The notes under the pieces are model-generated. The model worked only from the letters and a program-made list of their open reading frames with translations. It made no database searches and was not told where the DNA came from. A DNA stretch of 64,000 nucleotides from Nocardia arthritidis NBRC 100137 (GTDB lineage Bacteria; Actinomycetota; Actinomycetes; Mycobacteriales; Mycobacteriaceae), in the NCBI RefSeq assembly GCF_001612765.1, contig NZ_BDBB01000043.1, positions 16,209-80,208 of the forward strand. Direction: 5' to 3'. A program made the translations under genes and the position numbers. Of this stretch, positions 25,619-32,491 are shown one piece after another. Numbering within the stretch: position 1 is the stretch's first letter; every line of letters starts with the position of its first letter.

Positions 25619-26383
25619 GTGGATAATGTGGCGGTGGTCACCGGTGCCGCGTCCGGCCTCGGCGCCGCGCTGTGCCGCCTGCTGGCCGCGCGGGGCGTCG
25701 CGGTCGTGGCCGCCGACACCGATGCCGCCGGACTGGTCGGGCTGGCTGCCGATACCGCGATCCACACGCAGGTCGTCGACGTCTCCGACGACGACCAGGC
25801 GGGCAGGCTCGTCCACGGCGCCGTAGCCGAGCTGGGACGCATCGACTTTCTGTTCAACAACGCCGGCATCCGCCTCGGCGGCGCGGCCGAGCACATGCCG
25901 TTGCCGTTGTGGCAGCGGCTCGTGGATGTGAATCTGTGGGGCGTGGTGCACGGCACGCGCCACGCCTACCCCCTGATGCGCGCGCAGGGCACCGGCCACA
26001 TCGTCAACGTGACGTCGCTCGCGGGACTGACACCGGTGGCACCGTCGGCCGCGTATGCGATGACCGAGCACGCGGTGGTCGGACTCAGCACCGCGCTGCG
26101 GGTGGAAGCGGCCGCGTCGGGCGTCCGGGTGAGCGTGGCCGTCCCCGGCGGGGTCGCGGCCGACCTCATCGATTCCGGGATCGACCTGCCCGGCTATTCC
26201 TACCGTGAACCGGCACGCCGGATGCCGGTCGGGATGATCAGTACCGAACAGGCCGCGCGGCACATTCTGCGTGGTATGCGAAGGAACAAGCCGTACATCG
26301 TGTTCCCGCATTACAACAAGGCGGTGGTGGCTGCCCACCGATGGTGTCCGAGCCTGATGAGCCGCCTCGGGGGCCGGGGATGA
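25619..26383 (+). CDS. SDR-family protein with altered active site
   Basis: A 254-residue short-chain dehydrogenase/reductase. The cofactor motif VVTGAASGLGAAL, NNAG and the catalytic Ser in VNVTSLAG are present. The usual Tyr-x-x-x-Lys is altered: Tyr146 is followed by Ala-Met-Thr and then Glu150 in place of Lys, so normal hydride transfer is doubtful. Start GTG 25619 is preferred because it directly follows a promoter and corresponds to the family start VDNVAVVTG; the alternative is TTG 25610. It overlaps the next gene by four bases (ATGA). Confidence 0.85.
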   Translation: MDNVAVVTGAASGLGAALCRLLAARGVAVVAADTDAAGLVGLAADTAIHTQVVDVSDDDQAGRLVHGAVAELGRIDFLFNNAGIRLGGAAEHMPLPLWQRLVDVNLWGVVHGTRHAYPLMRAQGTGHIVNVTSLAGLTPVAPSAAYAMTEHAVVGLSTALRVEAAASGVRVSVAVPGGVAADLIDSGIDLPGYSYREPARRMPVGMISTEQAARHILRGMRRNKPYIVFPHYNKAVVAAHRWCPSLMSRLGGRG

Positions 26384-26883
26384 TCACCGGCGGCCCGATC
26401 TTTCAACTGTGCTGGGTGGTGGCCGATCTGGCCGCGGCCACTCGGGCGTTCACCACTCGGTACGGAGTCGGCGACTGGTTCACCATCCCGGAGGTCCATT
26501 TCGGGCCCCATTCCGCCGAACTGCGCGGGGCACCCGCCGAGTACACGATCGGCGTGGCGCTCGGTTACGCGGGCGGGCAGCAGCTGGAGCTGATCGAGCC
26601 GCGTGGCGGGGTGAGCCTGTATTCCGAGCACTTGGCACGTTTCGGTCCCGGGCTGCATCACGCCGCCTGGGTGCCCGACGACTACGACGCCGCGCTCGCC
26701 GAGGCCGCCGAGGCCGGCATCGAGATCGCCGCGTGGGGCAGGTTCGAGGGCATCGGGATGGAGTTCGCCTACCTCGAAGGTGGGCCGATCGGCTCGTACA
26801 TCGAACTGCTGCGGCTCTCGCGGGAGATGAGGGCGATGTTCGACCACCTGATTCCGGAAGGCTTCACCAACCCATGGCAGTAA
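26380..26883 (+). CDS. VOC (glyoxalase/bleomycin-resistance) family protein
   Basis: A 167-residue protein starting MITGGPIFQLCWVVADL, typical of VOC-domain proteins. HFGPHSAEL, QQLELIEPRGG, GLHHAAWVPDDYDAAL and GSYIELLRLS supply the expected paired metal-site positions (His and Glu residues). Such proteins are isomerases, lyases or small-molecule binders; the substrate is unknown. ATG 26380 overlaps the SDR stop in an ATGA arrangement, so translation is coupled. The luciferase-like gene follows at 27032. Confidence 0.85.
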   Translation: MITGGPIFQLCWVVADLAAATRAFTTRYGVGDWFTIPEVHFGPHSAELRGAPAEYTIGVALGYAGGQQLELIEPRGGVSLYSEHLARFGPGLHHAAWVPDDYDAALAEAAEAGIEIAAWGRFEGIGMEFAYLEGGPIGSYIELLRLSREMRAMFDHLIPEGFTNPWQ

Positions 26884-27031
26884 GCGGTGATCCACCGGAC
26901 GGCCTCGACACCATCGAGGCGGTCCGGTGCCGCTTGCGGCAGTTCCTCTCACGTCTCGACGCCGGCTCATTCCCCGGGCACCGGCGCCGGGACCCGCGCG
27001 GCGCGCTGGACGCGCCAGGAAGGCGAGCACT

Positions 27032-27907
27032 ATGCGCTTCACCTACGCCGAGACGATGACCGATCCGTCGTATTACCTCGCTCTCGCCAAAGCCGCCGAG
27101 GAGGCGGGCTACACCTCCATGGCGGTCGCCGACAGCGTGGCGTATCCGAAGGAGTCCGACGCGAAATACCCCTACACCCCCGACGGCAGCCGGGAATTCC
27201 TGGAGGACAAACCGTTCGTCGAGGCGTTCGTGCTCAGCGCGGCGATGGCGGCGGTCACCACCACGCTGCGTTTCACGCCGTTCGTGCTGAAGCTGCCGAT
27301 CCGGCCGCCCGTGCTGGTGGCCAAGCAGGCCGCTTCGGTCGCCGCGCTGAGCGGCAACCGGTTCGGGCTCGGCGTCGGCATCAGCCCCTGGCCGGACGAT
27401 TTCGAGATCATGGGGGTGCCGTTCGACAAGCGCGGCGCGCGGATGGACGAGTGCATCGACATCGTGCGCGGACTCTCGGCGGGCGGCTACTTCGAATACC
27501 ACGGGCAGTTCTACGACATTCCGCCGATCAAGATCAGCCCGGTGCCGACCGAACCGGTGCCGATCCTCGTCGGCGGGCACAGCAAGCCGGCGTTGCGCCG
27601 GGCCGCGCAGCGCGGCGACGGGTGGATGCACGCCGGTGGCGACGGGGCCGAACTGGACCGGCTGCTGGCCGAATTGGATGCCCTGCGCGTGGAGTACGGC
27701 ACCCGCAAGGATTTCGAGGTGCATGTGATCTCGCTGGACGGTTTCACCGTCGACGGCATCAAACGCCTCGAGGACAAAGGGGTCACCGACGTGATCGTCG
27801 GCTTCCGGCTTCCCTACACCACCGAGCAGGACACCGAGCCACTGGAGACGAAGATCGCCAACCTGTCGCGCTTCGCGGAGAAGGTCATCGCGCGGGTGGG
27901 CGGGTAG
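27032..27907 (+). CDS. LLM-class (luciferase-like) flavin- or F420-dependent oxidoreductase
   Basis: A 291-residue barrel protein starting MRFTYAETMTDPSYYLALAKAAEEAGY. FVLKLPIRPPVLVAKQAASVAALSGNRFGLGVGI, RMDECIDIVRGL and PVPILVGGHSKPALRRAA(Q)RGDGW are standard for the luciferase-like monooxygenase family, many of which in mycolata use F420. AGGAAGGCGAG before ATG 27032 is a good ribosome-binding site. With the SDR and VOC genes it forms a likely operon under the divergent TetR; its metabolic role is not evident. Confidence 0.88.
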   Translation: MRFTYAETMTDPSYYLALAKAAEEAGYTSMAVADSVAYPKESDAKYPYTPDGSREFLEDKPFVEAFVLSAAMAAVTTTLRFTPFVLKLPIRPPVLVAKQAASVAALSGNRFGLGVGISPWPDDFEIMGVPFDKRGARMDECIDIVRGLSAGGYFEYHGQFYDIPPIKISPVPTEPVPILVGGHSKPALRRAAQRGDGWMHAGGDGAELDRLLAELDALRVEYGTRKDFEVHVISLDGFTVDGIKRLEDKGVTDVIVGFRLPYTTEQDTEPLETKIANLSRFAEKVIARVGG

Positions 27908-27908
27908 A

Positions 27909-28763
27909 TCAGGACGCGAGCGCCGCGGTGGCCGTGGCGAGGGTCTGCGCTCGGTAGCCCGCGCCGAACAGCAGGAGGTGCACCAGCAGCGGGTGCAGTT
28001 GATGCAGCGGTGTGCGGGTTCGCCACCCGTCGGCGAGCGGATGGGCCTCGTGGTAGGCGGCCTGGATGCGGTCCAGGTGCGCAGCGCCGAAGAGAGCGAG
28101 CATGGCCAGGTCGGTCTCGCGGTGGCCGGCGTGCGCGGCGGGATCGATGAGCATCGCCCGTTCCCGGGTCCACAGGACGTTGCCCGACCACAGGTCGCCG
28201 TGGATGCGCGCCGGTGGTTCGGCGGGCCCGGCCAGGTCATCGATGCGATCGATGACGCGCTCGATCAGGCGTGTTCCGTCTTCGCCGAGATGCGGGGCCG
28301 CCCGGGCGAGGTAGGGGGTGAGGCGATATTCGGCGTACCACCGCGACCACGGTCCGCTGGTCGGGGTATTGGGCAGGGGCAGGCTCGCGATCCAGCCCTC
28401 CCACGGCGCACCGAACAGCTCGGCTCGGTGGGCGTGCAGTGTGGCCAGTTCGCGACCGAATCGCTCGGCGGCCGCGTGGGTCGGGCCGGTTTCCTCCAGC
28501 CACGGCAGCACCAGCATCCGGTCGTCGGCGGCCAGCACCTCCGGTAGCAAGGCCTGGTTGCCGGCCGCGGTGTCGCGCAGCCAGGTCAGACCCGCCGCTT
28601 CCGCCGCGAAGACGGGTGTCGGCTCGGCTGTCGCCTTCACGAACAGTGCCCGGCCGTCGACCGTTTCGGCGCGGTGCAGCGTCCACGCGTGCCGGGCGCC
28701 GATGTCGGTGACGGCGCGCACGGGCGCATTCAGCAGCGCCGACAGCTGGGCCGCGCGGCTCAC
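27909..28763 (-). CDS. Fructosamine-kinase-family phosphotransferase
   Basis: A 284-residue protein of the fructosamine kinase/aminoglycoside phosphotransferase fold. FVKATAEPTPVFAAEAAGLTWLRD is the nucleotide-binding N-lobe, IHGDLWSGNVLW the catalytic loop with Asp and Asn, and MLIDPAAHAGHRETDLAML the metal site. The family phosphorylates ketosamines, removing glycation damage from proteins. The GTG start at 28763 overlaps the stop of the upstream XRE gene (GTGA), so both are translated together. It converges with the luciferase-like gene with one base between stops. Confidence 0.87.
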   Translation of the reverse strand: MSRAAQLSALLNAPVRAVTDIGARHAWTLHRAETVDGRALFVKATAEPTPVFAAEAAGLTWLRDTAAGNQALLPEVLAADDRMLVLPWLEETGPTHAAAERFGRELATLHAHRAELFGAPWEGWIASLPLPNTPTSGPWSRWYAEYRLTPYLARAAPHLGEDGTRLIERVIDRIDDLAGPAEPPARIHGDLWSGNVLWTRERAMLIDPAAHAGHRETDLAMLALFGAAHLDRIQAAYHEAHPLADGWRTRTPLHQLHPLLVHLLLFGAGYRAQTLATATAALAS

Positions 28764-29539
28764 CGGGTGTCCGCGGTGAGCCGTTTCATGGTGTCCTCGT
28801 CGGCGGGGAAGAACGACTCGATGGCCAGTTCGGCGACGGTGACGTTCATCGGGGTGCCGAACACCGTGGTGACACTGAGAAACGACAGCTCGTTCCCGTC
28901 GTGGTCGATCCGCAGCGGAACCACCGCCTGGTCGGGTTCGGGGACGGCGAGTTCCACTTCGCCACCAGGGTAGGACCGCAGTTCCTCGAGCAAATCGGCC
29001 AGATCCCGAGACCCGGTGACCTCCGCTTGGCGCGCCAAGCGGGCGAAGATGTGGCCGCGCCACTCGGCAAGGTTGCGGATGCGGCCTGCCATGCCATCGG
29101 GGTGCAGGCTCAGGCGCAGGGCGTTCACCGGCGGTGTCACCAGCGCCGGATCGGTGCCCGCGATGAGCACGGACACGCCGCTGTTGGCGTCGACCATCGT
29201 CCAGTTCTGGTCGATGGCCAGCGCGGGATAGGGCTCGTGACCGGCGAGGATCTGGCGCATGGCGCCGCGAACGGCGTCCATGGCGGGGGTGTCCAGGCCG
29301 GGTTGCGCGTAGGCGGGGGCGTAGCCCGCGGCCAGCAGGACGCGGTTGCGTTCGCGCAACGGGATCTCCAGATGCTCGGACAGGTGCACGATCATGGTCC
29401 GGCTCGGGGTGGCGCGGCCGGTTTCGATGAAGCTCAGATGCCGCGCCGAGGTGTCGGCCCGTCCGGCCAGTTCCAGCTGGCTCAGCCTGCGTTCCAGTCG
29501 CCAATGTCGCAGCAGGTCACCTGCTGTGGGGGTACTCAC
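28760..29539 (-). CDS. XRE-family regulator with MmyB-like ligand-binding domain
   Basis: A 259-residue protein. The N-terminal helix-turn-helix spans residues 5-65 (LLRHWRLERRLSQLELAGRAD, RHLSFIETGRATPSRTM), and the rest (LAIDQNWTMVDANSG, NALRLSLHPDGMAGRI, LSFLSVTTVFGTPMNVTVAELAIESFFPAD) is the MmyB-like PAS-type sensor found in many actinobacterial regulators. The inducer is unknown. It is the first gene of the coupled pair with the fructosamine-kinase-like gene and probably regulates it. Confidence 0.88.
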   Translation of the reverse strand: MSTPTAGDLLRHWRLERRLSQLELAGRADTSARHLSFIETGRATPSRTMIVHLSEHLEIPLRERNRVLLAAGYAPAYAQPGLDTPAMDAVRGAMRQILAGHEPYPALAIDQNWTMVDANSGVSVLIAGTDPALVTPPVNALRLSLHPDGMAGRIRNLAEWRGHIFARLARQAEVTGSRDLADLLEELRSYPGGEVELAVPEPDQAVVPLRIDHDGNELSFLSVTTVFGTPMNVTVAELAIESFFPADEDTMKRLTADTR

Positions 29540-29650
29540 GCCCCGATCCTACGAACGGCCGGCGGGCGTGGCCATTACCTCTCGGGTAATCGACATCGAT
29601 ACCCGGACCGCCCGGCGCGCGACGACCATCCGTGCGCGGCACGCGGATAC

Positions 29651-29678
29651 CCGGCCGGAAGGGCCGTTCTCCGGCCGG
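29651..29678 (-). terminator. GC-rich hairpin after the ABM gene
   Basis: CCGGCCGGA and TCCGGCCGG form 9-base arms around a 10-base loop. On the minus strand the hairpin starts 12 bases after the ABM gene's stop at 29691. Confidence 0.55.
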
Positions 29679-29690
29679 ACGTCCGTGCCT

Positions 29691-30314
29691 TCACGCCATC
29701 TCGGGCACGCGCAGGTGCGCGAAGGCCAGATCGAACTCCCCCACCTCGAGGATGTTGGCGCCCACCCGTTGGGTCGCGGTAGCCCTGATCTGATTGACCT
29801 GCTCGCGGCTGTCGTTCATCGCCTGCCGGTTCTCCCACACGGTCGCGGCCACCGCTCGGCCGCTGTCGCGGTCGATGAACAGGCTCGCGCTGCAGAATCC
29901 GTCGAGCATCTCCGACTGTGGCAGCACTTCCATCTTGAACGTGTCGGCCAGCCGGTCGACCTGGCCCGGATCGACCTGGACCCACGTGCAGCGGGTGCAG
30001 GCATCGTTACCGGCCGGGTGGTCACGGTGCATCACCGCGATCTCCCACTCCTCCACGCGTTCCGCCCGCCCGCCGAGCCGTCGGGCCATGCCCTCACGGA
30101 GTTGCTGGACGCGTCCTCTGCTGGCATGCAACGCCTCCTCGGTCTCCCAGGAAGTCGTGGCGATGCAGCGTCCCGTCGACCGGTCGGCTATCAAGGACAA
30201 ACCGACCCACCCTGGGATCTCGGACAGATTCGGCATCAGTTCATCACGCAGATATGCGAGCCCGTCGTCCATCGATGACGGCTGCGCCGCGATGGTGCTG
30301 GAACGTGCGTACAC
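29691..30314 (-). CDS. Protein with two antibiotic-biosynthesis-monooxygenase (ABM) domains
   Basis: A 207-residue protein with two tandem dimeric alpha-beta-barrel (ABM) units. The first covers about residues 1-95 (GWVGLSLIADRSTGRCIATTSWETEEALHAS), the second about 105-200 (GFCSASLFIDRDSGRAVAATVWENRQAMNDS). Internal duplication is evident from the repeated SLxxDRxSGRxxAxTxWE pattern. ABM proteins are cofactor-free monooxygenases or small-molecule/heme-binding proteins; the activity here is unknown. The start is GTG 30314, preceded by GGGAGG. Confidence 0.8.
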   Translation of the reverse strand: MYARSSTIAAQPSSMDDGLAYLRDELMPNLSEIPGWVGLSLIADRSTGRCIATTSWETEEALHASRGRVQQLREGMARRLGGRAERVEEWEIAVMHRDHPAGNDACTRCTWVQVDPGQVDRLADTFKMEVLPQSEMLDGFCSASLFIDRDSGRAVAATVWENRQAMNDSREQVNQIRATATQRVGANILEVGEFDLAFAHLRVPEMA

Positions 30315-30398
30315 GGGCCACCTCCCGCCCTGTCAGGGTGGCGCCCCGGTGGCGCCACCGGACATAACTCACCTTCCTCCAGCCCGCGCCCGCACGCA

Positions 30399-30581
30399 AT
30401 GCCCGCATGTGTGCGCGCAGTGCCGGCTCGGGGTGGGCGGTGCGCTTGCGACGACGATGACGACGAACTGGTCGTCGTCGCGCCCGGCAGCCCCGTCCCG
30501 GATGGCGCGGCGATCGATGCGGCGGTCGCGTTCCAGGAGCCCGCCGGGCGCTATGTCCTCGTGCGGGCCGACGAGCGATAG
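30399..30581 (+). CDS. Possible small protein or gene remnant, 60 residues
   Basis: The frame encodes a Cys-containing start (MPACVRAVPARGGRCAC), an acidic run DDDDD and then ELVVVAPGSPVPDG, FQEPAGRYVLVRADER. The second half has strongly G/C third positions and looks coding; the first half does not. It may be a small gene with a later start, or the 3' remnant of a larger gene. No ribosome-binding site is clear. Confidence 0.35.
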   Translation: MPACVRAVPARGGRCACDDDDDELVVVAPGSPVPDGAAIDAAVAFQEPAGRYVLVRADER

Positions 30582-30594
30582 CTGGACGCATGCC

Positions 30595-30618
30595 GATTGG
30601 GCGCGCGGATACCGGGTA
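30595..30618 (+). promoter_or_regulatory. SigB/SigF-like promoter, leaderless spacing
   Basis: GATT (30595-30598), a 15-base spacer and GGGTA (30614-30618) resemble the stress-sigma consensus G(T/A)TT-N15/16-GGGTA. GGGTA is exactly ten bases before the ATG at 30629. Confidence 0.55.
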
Positions 30619-30628
30619 GGACCCGGGC

Positions 30629-30745
30629 ATGGAACTGTTGGTGATTCTCGCGCTCGCGGTGCTGGTCGGCGCCGTGATCGTGTATCGGAAGAGGACCGGC
30701 AAACAGCCCGGCGCACCCGAGGTGCCGGGCAACGACGGCGAGTAG
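30629..30745 (+). CDS. Small single-pass membrane protein, 38 residues
   Basis: This short gene encodes MELLVILALAVLVGAVIVY followed by a basic stop-transfer segment (RKRTGKQ) and a Pro/Glu/Asp tail ending VPGNDGE. It has one transmembrane helix, with the C-terminus predicted to be cytoplasmic. It is preceded by a SigB-like GGGTA element at the leaderless spacing and followed nine bases later by the DUF6480-like gene, so the two form an operon. I do not recognise a family. Confidence 0.65.
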   Translation: MELLVILALAVLVGAVIVYRKRTGKQPGAPEVPGNDGE

Positions 30746-30754
30746 GGAGTGGCT

Positions 30755-30985
30755 ATGAATGCGATGGACCCCGATCCCGCGAAGACCCCCGATCTGGAAC
30801 CGGGCGGCGGGGTGGCGCCGGGCGCCACACCGCCGGACACCCCGCAGACTTCCGGGCTGTCGGCGCCGGAGCCCAGCACCAGCCGTCACTTCCCGGTCAC
30901 CGGGGTCGTAGCGATGCTCATCGGTGCGCTGGTGATCCTGTTGTTCCTCGCCGTGGCGGTCGGAATCGTGGTATCGATGCTGTGA
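30755..30985 (+). CDS. DUF6480-like small membrane protein
   Basis: A 76-residue protein. The N-terminal half is Pro/Gly-rich (DPDPAKTPDLEPGGGVAPGATPP), the mark of the small DUF6480 family as I remember it, and one C-terminal helix (VVAMLIGALVILLFLAVAVG) anchors it in the membrane. ATG 30755 is used because GGGAG lies at the right distance; GTG 30749 in the same frame is less likely. It follows the 38-residue membrane protein gene by nine bases. Function unknown; the promoter hints at stress expression. Confidence 0.72.
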   Translation: MNAMDPDPAKTPDLEPGGGVAPGATPPDTPQTSGLSAPEPSTSRHFPVTGVVAMLIGALVILLFLAVAVGIVVSML

Positions 30986-31030
30986 CCCGCGCCCGGTCGG
31001 CCGGCCGGGCGGGTGGTCGTGCGCGAAACG

Positions 31031-31870
31031 TCACAGGATCGGCCTGCCACCGGTGACCGCGATGCGAGCGCCGGAGACGTAGCTGCCGTCGTCGGAGGCC
31101 AGCATGACGTAGGTGGGGGCCAATTCGGCCGGTTGACCGGCGCGGCCCAACGGCGTGTCGTCACCGAAGTTCGCGACCTTCTCGACCGGCATGGTGGAGG
31201 GGATCAGCGGGGTCCAGATCGGTCCCGGCGCAACGCTGTTGACCCGGATTCCCCGTTCGCCCAGCAACTGCGCGAGGCTGGCGGAGAAGTTCGCGATCGC
31301 CGCTTTCGTCGCGGCGTACGGGGCCAGGGTCGGCGAGGGCATGTCGGAGTTGACCGAGGAGCTGCCGATGATCGACGACCCCGCCGGCATGTGCGGCAGC
31401 GCCGCCTTCACCAGGTAGAAGTAGGCGTTGATGTTCAGTTCGACGGTGTGCTCGAATTCCTCGTCGCTGATCTCCTCCAACGTCTGGTGTGTCATCTGGA
31501 AGGCCGCGTTGCTCACCAGGATGTCGATCTTCCCGAATTCCCGCACGGCCCGATCGATGACGGCGCGGCAATGGGCGGCCTCCGACAGGTCGCCGGGAAC
31601 CAGGACGGCTTTGCGCCCGGCCTGCGTCACCAGGTCGGCGACTTCCTTGGCGTCCTCGTCCTCGTCGAGGTAGGAGATCAGCACGTCCGCGCCCTCCCGC
31701 GCGTAGGCGATCGCCACCGCCCGGCCGATTCCGCTGTCCGCGCCGGTGATGACGGCTGCCTTGCCGGTCAGTTTTCCGGAGCCGCGGTAGCTGTCCTCAC
31801 CGCAGTCCGGCACGGGGGTCATCCGGGCCTGGATGCCGGGAACTTCTTGCTGCTGCTCGGGAAACCCCAT
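31031..31870 (-). CDS. SDR-family oxidoreductase (general-stress type)
   Basis: A 279-residue SDR whose N-terminal ~40 residues (MGFPEQQQEVPG, PVPDCGEDSYRGSGKLTGK) are the extension seen in YhdF/YghA-type stress SDRs. Cofactor motif ITGADSGIGRAVA, NAA, the Ser in IIGSSSVNSD and Tyr-Ala-Ala-Thr-Lys are all intact. It ends ISGARIAVTGGRPIL-like, as in related enzymes. AAGGAG before ATG 31870 fits. It is the third gene of the PoxB-hemerythrin-SDR run. Substrate unknown. Confidence 0.88.
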   Translation of the reverse strand: MGFPEQQQEVPGIQARMTPVPDCGEDSYRGSGKLTGKAAVITGADSGIGRAVAIAYAREGADVLISYLDEDEDAKEVADLVTQAGRKAVLVPGDLSEAAHCRAVIDRAVREFGKIDILVSNAAFQMTHQTLEEISDEEFEHTVELNINAYFYLVKAALPHMPAGSSIIGSSSVNSDMPSPTLAPYAATKAAIANFSASLAQLLGERGIRVNSVAPGPIWTPLIPSTMPVEKVANFGDDTPLGRAGQPAELAPTYVMLASDDGSYVSGARIAVTGGRPIL

Positions 31871-31911
31871 GTCGGTGTTCTCCTTCTCCGCTTCGTGGGC
31901 TTGGGGGTGGT

Positions 31912-32472
31912 TCACGTGTCCTGGTTGTGCCGCCAGTCGCGCACCGCGTCGCGGGCCCGGTCGAACAGCGCCAGCGGCGGACCCGCCAGCAGGTTCGAGA
32001 CCGCGGACTCCCCCGCGTGGGGGTGCGGGCGGGTGGGGGCCACGGCTTCGGCGGCGCGTACCGAGCCCGCCATGCGCCGCAACTGGTTTGTCGACAACTG
32101 CGCGCGCAGCAGGGTGAACTCCTCGGTTTCCTCGTGCGCGGCGTGCTCGGCCACGGCGTCGGCGAACTTCGCGAGCAGGGCGTCGAAATCGGGATGGTCC
32201 ACCCCGAGGTCGTACAGTTGCGCGAGCGCGCGTTTGGCCGCGTTCTCCTCCTCCAGTCGCGGCTGCACGATGTCGGCGTCGGCGCCGAAGCGGGCTCGCC
32301 CCGCGACCGGATGCACGACCTCCTCCTCGGCGCTCTCGTGCACGGCAAGCAACCGCACCAACTCGGTGAACAGGTCCTGTTTCCCGTCCTCGCCCGCCTT
32401 CAGCCGCGCCAGCAGCGCGAAGATCTCCTCGTGCTGGGCGGTCAGCAGCTCGACGACGTCCTGTTCGGTCAT
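31912..32472 (-). CDS. Hemerythrin-domain protein
   Basis: A 186-residue protein with a hemerythrin HHE fold in residues 1-135. Probable diiron ligands are in TAQHEEIFALLARL, AVHESAEEEVVHPV and AEHAAHEETEEF. The C-terminal part is Pro/Ala-rich and probably unstructured. Such proteins bind O2, NO or act in oxidative-stress defence. The gene lies 41 bases upstream of the SDR and 19 bases downstream of the PoxB-like gene, in one operon. Confidence 0.87.
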   Translation of the reverse strand: MTEQDVVELLTAQHEEIFALLARLKAGEDGKQDLFTELVRLLAVHESAEEEVVHPVAGRARFGADADIVQPRLEEENAAKRALAQLYDLGVDHPDFDALLAKFADAVAEHAAHEETEEFTLLRAQLSTNQLRRMAGSVRAAEAVAPTRPHPHAGESAVSNLLAGPPLALFDRARDAVRDWRHNQDT

Positions 32473-32491
32473 CGCACACTCGTTTCTGTCG

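Larger units (their letters stand above)
30315..30628. other. Intergenic region with hairpin
   Basis: A hairpin with 9-base arms (GGTGGCGCC 30337-30345 and GGCGCCACC 30351-30359) lies next to the ABM gene start. The rest holds an uncertain small frame (30399-30581) and the promoter for the small membrane protein gene at 30629. Confidence 0.45.
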
